From positions 1 to 64,000 of the forward strand of contig JAVJQS010000008.1 of NCBI GenBank assembly GCA_040218815.1: DNA of 64,000 bases, read 5' to 3'. Numbering within the stretch: the first letter of the stretch is position 1; every line of letters begins with the position of its first letter. A model generated the notes under the pieces. That model had not been told where the DNA came from. It was given only the letters and a program-made list of their open reading frames with translations, and made no database searches. Position numbers and translations under genes: made by a program. Origin of the DNA: JAVJQS01 sp040218815. GTDB lineage: Bacteria; Bacteroidota; Bacteroidia; Flavobacteriales_E; Vicingaceae. Positions 26,795-35,306 of this stretch are shown in pieces.

Positions 26795-26885
26795 TTAATA
26801 GTTTGCGCGAGCAAAGTAAATTTAATTATCTGGTTTTCATTGTCGAAAATAAGACATTCCTCGATGGAAAAGTTAAAAAGCAGTA

Positions 26886-29300
26886 TTATAGTTTGAAAGT
26901 ACTTGTTATTTTAAAAGCAAAATTATCTTCAATTTCTTCATTTGAGTAAGGACCATATCTATAAAATGCTCCAATTCCCAAGTTTATAAATTCGATTAAT
27001 CGATCAATTTGTACACCTGATTCATAAAATCCTTTTTCCATGCTGGTAAACTCAATATTTTGATGATCTGATGGTGAGTTCATTTGTCCAAAACCTAACG
27101 CTGTTGAAACGACTAACACTGGATTGAAAGACTCACTATTGTAAAGCAAGTTTTTAAAGCTGTGCTTGTAGAAGAAACTCACATACTGGTCTTGAAAAAA
27201 CTCATTTGGAGCTGCTGTTTGAAAACTAAAATCAGCAACTAGTGGTAGATTCTCATTAAAAGTACCAGTAGCTCGATATTGTGCTGTTATTGGAATCGAC
27301 TGATCGATAAAACCTGCATTCAGTCTAAAAAAAGATTGTCCTAAATTTTTAAGGAGTACCGTTTTTTCAACTTTTAAATCGATTCGATTGTAATCAAAAT
27401 CACCTTCCAATAGACCTGCTATTCCTCGGGTATACTTAAGGTGAACAATTGGGTAGTTGTAAGAGATTGGAGTCTTAATCCCAAACATTTCAACAAACTT
27501 CTCTCGAAACGACCAACGAGTCTCTACTCCAACTTCAGCTAGCTTGAATAATTGTTCTTGATGGTCATTGAATGCTAATGCTGGATCATTAAAGACATAA
27601 TTGTCGAAGTTGATTTTTCTAGCTTGTGTATTTCCAAAAAAAGTAAAGTTGAAATCTCTTAGTGCTTGAAAGCTTACACTAAATTGATACTTCTCAATAT
27701 TGTCCATTTGTAGAATGAACAGTTTTTGAAAGTTTTCTGAAGAGAAAGGGTTAGTTCGATCCTTAAAAAATGATGAACCGCCGCTTTCTATAACATCATT
27801 GGCATAAGAAATTTGTGTTGTAAACTGTCGATTAGACTCAGGAGTCCAAGTTATATGCGTTCCGTACTTCGATTTTTCATCTTTAAATCCGTAGGTAAAA
27901 TATCCTCCAACTCTAAAATGCTTGAGCAACTTATCGTTTGTTTCTGCGCCTATTCCTAACCTAAAACCCTCATAGCCATTATAGTCTAAAAATCGGTTGA
28001 GGATAAGGTCAAAAGGTCCAACTGGTAATAACCCTTTAAGCAGTGCTTGATAGACAAATATCTTTTTATCAAAATTGGCTTCTTCGCCAATACTATCAAC
28101 AAATTGATAAGTGTTTTTTTCTTTTTCTGTCAAGCTATCTTCTCGGTAATTTTCCCAATAACTCTCCTCTTTTTTACCAGCGTCATCTGCCATTTTTAAT
28201 ATGGTATTGCCAATTTCTTTTTTTGATAAGTCTGAACTCAATGTTATATTCCTGATAAAAGAAGTACCAACTCCAGTAGGTTTGATTTTACCAAAGTCTT
28301 CATCTGCCATTATAATTATTGTATTCAGTTGAGTTGGGAACCATTGCTCCTTATTAATGTATTCAAATTTCTGTTGAATTTTAACATGAAAACTTGAACT
28401 ATTAATTGTTTCAGCAATAAAGTTTTGAACTGCAAATCCATTGGTATTAATAGTAATTACTCCTTTTAAACCATCAAAAAACTTCCCTTTTCTAGGGCGG
28501 AAAGAGATGGAATAGACAGTATCTGAACCTTGGAAGAGTGTGTCTTCCAATACAAACAAATACTTGTTGATGCTTCCTTCTGTTACAGGACTCAAGTAGT
28601 TGCCGCCTAATAATTTAACATAAGTATCGTAGAGTGTGAACGATTGAAGCTGAGTCCCTATTAATGAGAACAAGGGATTTTTCAAGCCTGAAACTCTGGA
28701 TGCCACCACTATTTCTTTAGAGTGTGTTGGTGGAATATGGTTACGTTCAGTAACAGATTCCATTAGGAATAAATGCCTTTTCTTTAAAATATCAATAGTC
28801 TCCTTATCGGTCGAGTCTAAGTTACTAATGGAGTCTTGACTAATTGTGCTATCAGATTTACCTGTAAACACCAATTTGTTGTAGGACTCATATGAAAATT
28901 CAGTAGCTTTTTCAGGATTATTTATGTCTTTGTTTTCAATGGCAGCCTCTATTATTCGATGTGCTGGGTTTATTCCAGGAAGTATTTCGACTTCTTCTAA
29001 TTCATAGGCGTTAGCTTTCAGCGATACAGTGTAATTTATTTGTTGAAGCTCTTTTTTCGAAAGCGTTTTTTTATCATAGCCCAAATAGCTAAATTTTAAA
29101 CTATCTATTTTAGTGCTTCCTAAAAATTTAAACTTCCCATTGATATCTGTTGAAATTCCACGGCTGCTGTTGTTGATTTGAATGTTAACAAAAGCCAGAG
29201 GCTTTTTTGATTCAGCGTCAATAACCTTACCCTCAATTGGTTGCTGAGCTTTCAGTAAGCAAAATGAAAGTAGAAATAGAATTGCTAAAAAGTACCTCAT
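26886..29300 (-). CDS. DUF5686 outer-membrane protein with carboxypeptidase-like domain
   Basis: Protein of 804 residues from the ATG at 29300, which places the signal peptide (MRYFLAILF to LLKAQ) at the N-terminus; an ATG at 29327 would add nine residues before it. Residues about 20-105 form the CarboxypepD_reg-like domain seen in SusC/TonB-dependent receptors (IEGKVIDAESKKPLAFVNI), then the DUF5686 start NPAHRII (about 110) and a long C-terminal region of beta strands typical of a barrel ending in ITSTFKL. The family is frequent in Bacteroidota and uncharacterised. There is no plug domain, so it is not a normal TonB receptor. Divergent from the radical SAM gene. Confidence 0.85.
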   Translation of the reverse strand: MRYFLAILFLLSFCLLKAQQPIEGKVIDAESKKPLAFVNIQINNSSRGISTDINGKFKFLGSTKIDSLKFSYLGYDKKTLSKKELQQINYTVSLKANAYELEEVEILPGINPAHRIIEAAIENKDINNPEKATEFSYESYNKLVFTGKSDSTISQDSISNLDSTDKETIDILKKRHLFLMESVTERNHIPPTHSKEIVVASRVSGLKNPLFSLIGTQLQSFTLYDTYVKLLGGNYLSPVTEGSINKYLFVLEDTLFQGSDTVYSISFRPRKGKFFDGLKGVITINTNGFAVQNFIAETINSSSFHVKIQQKFEYINKEQWFPTQLNTIIIMADEDFGKIKPTGVGTSFIRNITLSSDLSKKEIGNTILKMADDAGKKEESYWENYREDSLTEKEKNTYQFVDSIGEEANFDKKIFVYQALLKGLLPVGPFDLILNRFLDYNGYEGFRLGIGAETNDKLLKHFRVGGYFTYGFKDEKSKYGTHITWTPESNRQFTTQISYANDVIESGGSSFFKDRTNPFSSENFQKLFILQMDNIEKYQFSVSFQALRDFNFTFFGNTQARKINFDNYVFNDPALAFNDHQEQLFKLAEVGVETRWSFREKFVEMFGIKTPISYNYPIVHLKYTRGIAGLLEGDFDYNRIDLKVEKTVLLKNLGQSFFRLNAGFIDQSIPITAQYRATGTFNENLPLVADFSFQTAAPNEFFQDQYVSFFYKHSFKNLLYNSESFNPVLVVSTALGFGQMNSPSDHQNIEFTSMEKGFYESGVQIDRLIEFINLGIGAFYRYGPYSNEEIEDNFAFKITSTFKL

Positions 29301-29349
29301 TGAATTCAATTGCTCACGAAAATACATAGAAAAGCGGAATTGTTCTGCT

Positions 29350-29357
29350 TACTTTTG
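29350..29357 (+). promoter_or_regulatory. -7 box of the radical SAM gene (TACTTTTG)
   Basis: TACTTTTG fits TAnnTTTG and ends 4 bases before the GTG start at 29362, so transcription would begin at or beside the start codon. No TTTG is seen at the -33 position. Confidence 0.45.
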
Positions 29358-29361
29358 AAAA

Positions 29362-30384
29362 GTGCTAATACCTGTTTACGATAAAATTGAATTGCTAAAA
29401 AAAGCTACTCCGAGAAGGGCAGCCAATGCTTTAAAGGTGTTGAGCAGCTACTTTATTTCAAAATGGAAAGGGGTGCCTCAGCAAAGTGGTTTACCTTTAG
29501 CTATTGCTATTGAGCCCACTACAGCATGTAATTTGGGATGCCCTGAATGCCCTAGTGGACTAAAATCATTTAGCCGAGCTACAGGAAATTTAAAAGAGGC
29601 TTTTTACAAAAAAGTAATTGATCAAGTGCATCGTGATACTTTTTACCTGACCTTTTATTTTCAAGGGGAGCCTTACATTAATCCTAACTTTCTCGACATG
29701 GTGAGTTATGCCAGTGATAGGAATATTTATACAGCAACCTCTACGAATGCCCATTTTTTGAATGATGAAAATGCAAAAAAAACAGTAGAATCTGGTTTGA
29801 GTAGGTTAATTGTTTCCATTGATGGTACTACTCAAGAAACTTATGAGAATTATAGAAAAGGGGGCCAACTTTCAAAGGTACTAGAAGGAACTCGAAACAT
29901 TATTAAGTGGAAAAAGCAGTTAAAATCAAAAACGCCTCATGTAATTTTTCAGTTCTTAGTGGTAAAACCTAATGAGCATCAAATTGATGAGGTATACCAA
30001 TTGGCGAAGGAGATGGGGGTAGATGAAGTGAAGTTAAAAACAGCTCAGGTGTACGATTATAAAAACGGAAATGAGCTGATTCCTGAAAACGACAAATACT
30101 CACGTTACCGAAAGCAGGCTGATGGAACTTATACCATAAAAAACGCATTGGATAATAACTGCTGGAAGCTTTGGCATTCCTGCGTAATTACCTGGGATGG
30201 TAATGTAATACCCTGTTGTTTCGATAAGGATGCAACACAGCAATTGGGCAATTTAGAAACACTTTCTTTCAAAGAGATTTGGCAAGGAGAGTCTTACCAG
30301 AATTTTCGAAAGCAGCTTTTTAAAGGAAGAGATCAAATCGAAATTTGCAAAAACTGCTCTGAGGGCACTCAGGTTTGGGCGTGA
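29362..30384 (+). CDS. Radical SAM/SPASM domain protein
   Basis: Enzyme of 340 residues starting at GTG. The radical SAM cluster motif is C56-x3-C60-x2-C63 (TTACNLGCPEC), preceded by a helical N-terminus. A C-terminal SPASM-type domain carries more cysteines for auxiliary clusters (NNCWKLWHSC, VIPCCF, ICKNCSEG). SPASM proteins modify peptides, proteins or other substrates by radical chemistry. No precursor peptide gene is evident next to it, so the substrate cannot be given. Its stop codon directly abuts the stop of the convergent membrane protein gene. A TACTTTTG box sits 4 bases before the start. Confidence 0.85.
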   Translation: MLIPVYDKIELLKKATPRRAANALKVLSSYFISKWKGVPQQSGLPLAIAIEPTTACNLGCPECPSGLKSFSRATGNLKEAFYKKVIDQVHRDTFYLTFYFQGEPYINPNFLDMVSYASDRNIYTATSTNAHFLNDENAKKTVESGLSRLIVSIDGTTQETYENYRKGGQLSKVLEGTRNIIKWKKQLKSKTPHVIFQFLVVKPNEHQIDEVYQLAKEMGVDEVKLKTAQVYDYKNGNELIPENDKYSRYRKQADGTYTIKNALDNNCWKLWHSCVITWDGNVIPCCFDKDATQQLGNLETLSFKEIWQGESYQNFRKQLFKGRDQIEICKNCSEGTQVWA

Positions 30385-31065
30385 TTAAGTCACTGATTCA
30401 GATTCCATTAGATTAAACCTCATAACTCCTTTTAGAAACAACATAATGGTAAGTCCCATTAAAACATGAGCAATATCCATGTGGTTGAACCATTTGCTAA
30501 TGGCTAGCTGGAGATTAAAAATAATGGCCATTACAGCTGAAACACCAACCCCGGCTAAAATATATTTGCTGCCCTCATTTAATTTTTTAACTGCCATAAT
30601 CGCATGCAAACTAGTGGAAACCAACAACAAGCCAAAAGTGGCATGAAACTGAACGTATTTTAAATCGTGTGTTTTAGCGATTAGAATAAATGATATGACA
30701 GATTCCAAGATGATCAATGCATTTAGCGCACTCCTCAAGTTCTTGCTCAATAATGGACTTGTCAATTTAATGGTGGCTAGAGCAAAAAATAAAATAGCGG
30801 CTGTGCTGATTAACCAGCCGGGTAATTTGCCAATAAGCCCCAATTCATATTGAAAAGCATGTCCACAAACCCCTCCAAATAGGGTGGAAAGCCCCATCAA
30901 TAGGAAGTAATAAGAAAAGTAGTTTCTAAGAATTCCTGACTTTAGCTTTTTCTGTGTTTGGGCTACAGCATAAAAGCACACGATGGTAACAAATACGTCA
31001 GTTAGTGTTGTAATTGGTTCTTGAATGCGCAGTCCAAGAATGAAAATGTCGGGGTTTATTAGCAA
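30385..31065 (-). CDS. Seven-helix membrane protein, function unknown
   Basis: Protein of 226 residues starting at TTG (no in-frame ATG nearby), with about seven hydrophobic helices. Polar residues inside helices stand out: S60 and H69 in helix 2 (LSTLFGGVCGHAFQYE), H141, H154, and H195/D197/H200 in the last helix (FNHMDIAH). A Ser/His in an early helix and a His pair in helix 7 is the arrangement of the CREST hydrolase superfamily (alkaline ceramidases, PAQR, Per1). That link is suggestive only; it could be a transporter or haem protein. The stop abuts that of the convergent radical SAM gene with no spacer. Confidence 0.6.
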   Translation of the reverse strand: MLINPDIFILGLRIQEPITTLTDVFVTIVCFYAVAQTQKKLKSGILRNYFSYYFLLMGLSTLFGGVCGHAFQYELGLIGKLPGWLISTAAILFFALATIKLTSPLLSKNLRSALNALIILESVISFILIAKTHDLKYVQFHATFGLLLVSTSLHAIMAVKKLNEGSKYILAGVGVSAVMAIIFNLQLAISKWFNHMDIAHVLMGLTIMLFLKGVMRFNLMESESVT

Positions 31066-31183
31066 TGCAATTGAGGGTTTTATTTAGTCTGCAATAATAG
31101 TTTAATTTTAAAAACAATTAGCGGGACTCTTAGCAATAGAAAAAGGTCGGATCTATTTAAAACAATCAAGAAAACAGTCTACC

Positions 31184-31415
31184 CACAAAGTCACAAAGAT
31201 ATAATTGTGAGGAATAGCTTGTATTCTTTATTATCACAGCTTATGTGAGCTGTAATATGATTTTGAAGCTGTTTCACGGAGTTACACAGAGAATTCACAA
31301 AGGCGCACTGAGGAATACCAAATACAATAATCTGCCAATTACAAAAAGTTGATGTTTAATTGAATTTCTCAGTTCAACTCTGTGACAGCCAACGGCTGCT
31401 TTGTGAAACTTTGTG
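31184..31415. repeat. Phased CAC-GAG heptamer repeats in inverted arms
   Basis: The 390-bp gap 31066-31455 has no gene. It holds heptamers CACGGAG, CACAGAG, CACAAAG, CACTGAG starting at 31275, 31285, 31296 and 31306 (10-11 bp steps), and in the opposite orientation CTCAGTT, CTCTGTG, CTTTGTG, CTTTGTG starting at 31368, 31378, 31399 and 31409 (10, 21, 10 bp steps). Two further CACAAAG copies start at 31184 and 31192. A separate small hairpin, ACAGCT/AGCTGT, is at 31236-31253. The arms could fold into a large structure at the 3' end of nadE's neighbourhood or bind a protein along one DNA face. Confidence 0.6.
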
Positions 31416-31455
31416 CCACAGCTTGTTGGTTTGCGTAATAATTCTTGAGATATCG

Positions 31456-33081
31456 TTATATTAAATATTTCCCAACGATTGGCATTCTTCTACCCATGCC
31501 AAAGGCCTTTTCAGAAATTCTTAAAATAGGCGGAGCTTGATGTCTTTTATACTCGTTGATATTCACCATTTTAAGAACTCTTTTTACTAAAGCAGCATCG
31601 AAGCCTTTTGCAATGATTTTTGCTGGACTTAGCTCATGTTCAATGTATTCCTTTAAAATCGCATCTAAAATTTCATAGTCAGGCAGTGAATCTGAATCTT
31701 TTTGGTCGGGCCGCAATTCAGCTGAGGGTGGTTTGGTGATGATGTTTGAAGGAATTATTTCAGCATTGCGATTAAGGTGCTTACTCAATTCAAAAACTTC
31801 CGTTTTATACAAATCACCCAACACTGAAATACCTCCGCTCATATCGCCATATAAGGTGCCGTAGCCAACAGCCAACTCACTTTTATTAGAAGTGTTTAGC
31901 AAAATAGTACCAAATTTATTGGTGTGCGCCATTAACAATGCCCCTCTAGAACGCGATTGAATATTTTCTTCTGCAATACCAAATTCAGTACCTTTAAACA
32001 ACGGATCTAACTGCTTCTCAAAAGCTTGGTAAATGCTTTCTATTTCAATAATGTGATGCTGGCAGCCTAAATTCTCACACAGCTCAATGGAATCATCAAT
32101 GGAATGATCTGAAGAAAATTGAGAGGGCATTAAAATTGGAATTACGTTTTCTTTACCCAACGCTTTAACCGCTAAAACAAGTGTTAGGGCTGAATCAATT
32201 CCTCCACTTAAACCTAAAGTCGCTTTTTTAAATCCTAGTTTTTTGAAATAGTCTTTTATACCTAAGACTAAAGCGGATTCAATACGCTCATACTTGCTGG
32301 GGACCTCTGAGCTTACGATTTTTTGATTAACCGAAGAATCAAGAAGTTGGATAGACTCTTCAAAATAAGGCAATTGCTGTATGATTTCTCCTTTTTCATT
32401 CACTGCACAGGAACCACCATCAAAAATTAGTTCAGTTTGCGCCCCAACGTGGTTTACATAATAAATGGGCAGTTTATACTTTTGTGCATTCAACTTAAAA
32501 ACCTCTTGGCGATTTTTAGCTTGGTGCTGAGAAAAAGGGGAAGCTGCAATGTTGATAATGATATCAGGGTTCTCATTAATTAGCTCATCCATTGGAGAGT
32601 ACTTGTACTTCGGCTGACCTCCAACATTCCATAAGTCTTCACATATGGTTAGTGCTATTTTTTTACCTTGAAACTGTATGCAAGTCGGATTGCTTCCTGC
32701 TTCAAAATAGCGGTTTTCATCAAAAATATCATAGGTAGGCAATAAGTTTTTATGATGCTGTGACTTTACTTGACCTGCTTCTAGAAAATAAGCGGTATTC
32801 CATAGTTTTTTGCCTTCTCCAGTGTTAATGCTAGGTGCCCCAACAATAGCGGCTATTCCTTTGCAATGCTTAGCGATTTCTTGAATGGATTTTTCACATT
32901 CTTCAATAAAATCTTCAAAAGATAAAAAGTCACGGGGCGGATAACCACTTATGGCCAATTCAGCAAAAACAATAAGTTCTGCACCCAGTTTTTTTGCGCT
33001 TGTTATTGCCTCAATAACTTTGTATTGATTGCTTTCAAAATTTCCTATGTGATAATTGAGTTGAGCTAGGGCAATTTTCAT
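31456..33081 (-). CDS. nadE: Glutamine-dependent NAD+ synthetase
   Basis: Final step of NAD synthesis: amidates deamido-NAD using glutamine. The 541-residue protein has an N-terminal nitrilase-type glutaminase domain with the catalytic triad E41 (FAELAISGYPPRD), K111 (HHKNLLPTYDIF) and C147 (LTICEDLWN), and a C-terminal synthetase domain with the PP-loop SGGIDS at 292-297. This is the glutamine-using two-domain form. It lies 21 bases downstream of the PorT-like gene on the minus strand; nadE close to gldB/gldC is an arrangement I recall from other flavobacteria. Confidence 0.96.
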   Translation of the reverse strand: MKIALAQLNYHIGNFESNQYKVIEAITSAKKLGAELIVFAELAISGYPPRDFLSFEDFIEECEKSIQEIAKHCKGIAAIVGAPSINTGEGKKLWNTAYFLEAGQVKSQHHKNLLPTYDIFDENRYFEAGSNPTCIQFQGKKIALTICEDLWNVGGQPKYKYSPMDELINENPDIIINIAASPFSQHQAKNRQEVFKLNAQKYKLPIYYVNHVGAQTELIFDGGSCAVNEKGEIIQQLPYFEESIQLLDSSVNQKIVSSEVPSKYERIESALVLGIKDYFKKLGFKKATLGLSGGIDSALTLVLAVKALGKENVIPILMPSQFSSDHSIDDSIELCENLGCQHHIIEIESIYQAFEKQLDPLFKGTEFGIAEENIQSRSRGALLMAHTNKFGTILLNTSNKSELAVGYGTLYGDMSGGISVLGDLYKTEVFELSKHLNRNAEIIPSNIITKPPSAELRPDQKDSDSLPDYEILDAILKEYIEHELSPAKIIAKGFDAALVKRVLKMVNINEYKRHQAPPILRISEKAFGMGRRMPIVGKYLI

Positions 33082-33102
33082 GAAAGGGGTTCCATCAAGA
33101 AA

Positions 33103-33846
33103 TTAAAATAAAACACCAAGGTTAAGCACTATGGAATTATTAAAGCCTTTAATTTCTTTATCGTCGTTATCTGCTCGAGGTGTTTGTGCATTTCCATTTT
33201 GATCCTCATTAAAACCTTCATTACCAAATACATTAGTTAAACCATTATCATAAGTTAATCCAAAAAGAATCGAAGTGTTGCCTGATATATTGTACTCTGC
33301 CCCTAAACCAACTATTAAGCTTGCTCTAAAAAAATTTGTTTCACTATCAAAATTTACATCTTCTTTACTTGAAGTGCCATCATTTCCAGGGTATTTAAAT
33401 TCTGTATCAGCAGTCGCATCATAAGCAACAGCTAAGCCTAGCCCAAACTGTCCAAAATAACGCATATAACCAATTTGGTTGGTTTTTAATTTTAAGGTGA
33501 CAGGAATTTGTACATATCTAAACCTAAGATCGGCACTTGATCTACCACTTTCTTCTCCTGGGTTTCCATCTGCATTTTGAAAATCTGGATAATTATATTT
33601 CACACTGCTTGTTAACATATTGACCCCAGTTGAAATAGCATAGTTATCTGCAATATTGAAATCAGCAACCACACCATAACTAAAACCCAGCTTAGCGCCA
33701 TCACTTTCAATTGTTTCTGAATCGGCTTTTAGCCAACTTACATTTGGAGAAAAGTGAAAACCTAATTGGAATTTTTTTGGAGAATCTTGTGAGTAGATGA
33801 ATGAACTCATCGCTAAAAAGCAAATAAAGGCAGTTGTCTTTTTCAT
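33103..33846 (-). CDS. PorT-like outer-membrane beta-barrel protein
   Basis: Protein of 247 residues with a signal peptide ending near IYSQ and an eight-strand type barrel pattern (GFHFSPNVSWL, FSYGVVADFNI, YVQIPVTLKLKTN, GQFGLGLAV, ASLIVGLGAEY) ending in a terminal Phe (LNLGVLF). The RYVQIPVTLKL block is characteristic of the PorT/OMP_b-brl_2 group. PorT itself is a T9SS component, but this family contains many paralogues, so assignment to the T9SS is not secure. It shares the divergent promoter region with gldB and is followed by nadE after 21 bases. Confidence 0.75.
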   Translation of the reverse strand: MKKTTAFICFLAMSSFIYSQDSPKKFQLGFHFSPNVSWLKADSETIESDGAKLGFSYGVVADFNIADNYAISTGVNMLTSSVKYNYPDFQNADGNPGEESGRSSADLRFRYVQIPVTLKLKTNQIGYMRYFGQFGLGLAVAYDATADTEFKYPGNDGTSSKEDVNFDSETNFFRASLIVGLGAEYNISGNTSILFGLTYDNGLTNVFGNEGFNEDQNGNAQTPRADNDDKEIKGFNNSIVLNLGVLF

Positions 33847-33870
33847 AATTTTGTCTCAGTTAATGTATTA

Positions 33871-33878
33871 CAAATCTA
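33871..33878 (-). promoter_or_regulatory. -7 box of the PorT-like gene (TAGATTTG)
   Basis: Minus-strand TAGATTTG fits TAnnTTTG, 24 bases before the start at 33846, in the 48-bp gap shared with the divergent gldB. Confidence 0.4.
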
Positions 33879-33894
33879 AGGGGATTTTATTAAT

Positions 33895-34917
33895 ATGAGG
33901 CATAAGCTTTTTTATTTTATTCTAGTTGCGGCCATTGTACTACAAGTTGGGTGCGACAATAATAAATGGGAAGTTGATACCTCTTCTTCTACGCTAAATT
34001 TAGAATTCAAGCGATTTGAGCAAGATTTATTTGCCGCGGCAAGTGAAGGATACTCTGAGGAGGAAAGGATTTACTTGAATGAAAAATACCCGCAATTATT
34101 ACCGCTTTATTTAAGTGGAATTATGCACTTTGGAACTGTAAGTCAGGAACAAAGTTGGCAGCAACTAACAGAATTTGTTGGAAATGAAGATATTAGTTCC
34201 CTTTACCAATCGGTTGTGGAGAAATATCCTGAAAACTCACTTGGAGTAGAAGAAAACCAATTGAGGGAGGGATTTATTCGATACCATCACTTTTTCCCCG
34301 GAAAGAATATACCCCAAGTGTCGACGATGATTTCTGCATTTAATTACTCGATAGCAGCTGCTGATAGTTTATTAATTATAGGCTTAGACAATTACTTAGG
34401 TTCAGATTTTAAGGTGTATGCCAAAACCGGCATTCCACAATACAAGTTCAAGCAATTCGAAAGAAAATATTTAGTTTCAGATGCCTTAAAGGCCTGGTTA
34501 ACTACTGAATATGAAGAAGAGGGTGGAAAAAATATGTTGGAGCAAATGATTTTTCAGGGCAAAATTTTATACTTATTAACCGCGTTTTTACCTGAAACTG
34601 AAAAGCCAGTTTTTTTTAATTACACCCAAGAGGAACTCGCTTGGTGTGAAGAAAATGAAAGCCCAATTTGGTTTCATTTTGTTGACATGGAGTTACTGTA
34701 CAGCGTAGAAAATTTTCAAATTAGAAAATACTTAGGAGATGCTCCATTTATAAGTGGGTTTCCTGAGGGCTCCCCTGGAAGAGTAGGGCAATGGGTAGGC
34801 TTTCAGGTAGTTTCTGCTTACATGGAAAATAATTCTGATAAAAGCCTAATGGACTTAATGGAGTTAACTGATGCCAATAAAATTTTACAACAATCAAATT
34901 ATAAACCTAGAAGATAA
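33895..34917 (+). CDS. gldB: Gliding motility lipoprotein GldB
   Basis: Envelope lipoprotein required for gliding in Flavobacterium johnsoniae and associated with the T9SS/gliding machinery. The 340-residue protein has a lipoprotein signal with C20 (LQVGC), then the family pattern: LEFKRFEQDLF, YLNEKYPQLLPLYL, a central block FKVYAKTGIPQYKFKQFE, KILYLLTAFLP, and the C-terminal GSPGRVGQWVGFQVVSAYM. The end overlaps the start of gldC by one base (TAATG), so they are translated together. The immediate downstream gldC confirms the identification. Confidence 0.93.
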   Translation: MRHKLFYFILVAAIVLQVGCDNNKWEVDTSSSTLNLEFKRFEQDLFAAASEGYSEEERIYLNEKYPQLLPLYLSGIMHFGTVSQEQSWQQLTEFVGNEDISSLYQSVVEKYPENSLGVEENQLREGFIRYHHFFPGKNIPQVSTMISAFNYSIAAADSLLIIGLDNYLGSDFKVYAKTGIPQYKFKQFERKYLVSDALKAWLTTEYEEEGGKNMLEQMIFQGKILYLLTAFLPETEKPVFFNYTQEELAWCEENESPIWFHFVDMELLYSVENFQIRKYLGDAPFISGFPEGSPGRVGQWVGFQVVSAYMENNSDKSLMDLMELTDANKILQQSNYKPRR

Positions 34918-35249
34918 TGCCTAAAGAATCTGAGATAAAATTTAAAATTCAATTAGATGAAAATCAAGTACCTGAAGGTATTGAATGGCTTGCAGATGGA
35001 TCTGAAAAAGAAGGAATAAATAGAAGCAAAGCCATCATGTTGGCGCTGTGGGACCAAGAAGAAAACAATACACTGCGTATAGATTTGTGGACCAAAGAAA
35101 TGATGGTAGATGAAATGAAAAAATTTACTGCCCAAAATATTATAACACTAGCTGATACCTTTGAACGATCGACTGGAGAAAAACAAGTGGCTGAAGAAAT
35201 ACGGGAGTTTGGGAAAAGTATAGCAATTAAATTAGGTGTTTTGAAATGA
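34917..35249 (+). CDS. gldC: Gliding motility protein GldC
   Basis: Small cytoplasmic protein of 110 residues with no signal peptide. It shows the family pattern SEIKFKIQLDENQVPEGIEW, then KAIMLALWDQEENNTLRIDLWTKEM and a C-terminal acidic helix. GldC supports gliding in F. johnsoniae; its biochemical role is not known. It overlaps gldB by one base and is followed after 57 bases by ftsX. Confidence 0.92.
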   Translation: MPKESEIKFKIQLDENQVPEGIEWLADGSEKEGINRSKAIMLALWDQEENNTLRIDLWTKEMMVDEMKKFTAQNIITLADTFERSTGEKQVAEEIREFGKSIAIKLGVLK

Positions 35250-35306
35250 TAATTTCTAGGCTTGTAAAACTGATGCTATTAGTATAATTTTAACCCCGAA
35301 CAAGCT

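Noticed and set aside
31184..31415. CRISPR array
   Set aside because: The repeats are 7 bases, variable and in inverted arms; there are no spacers of 30-40 bases and no cas genes.
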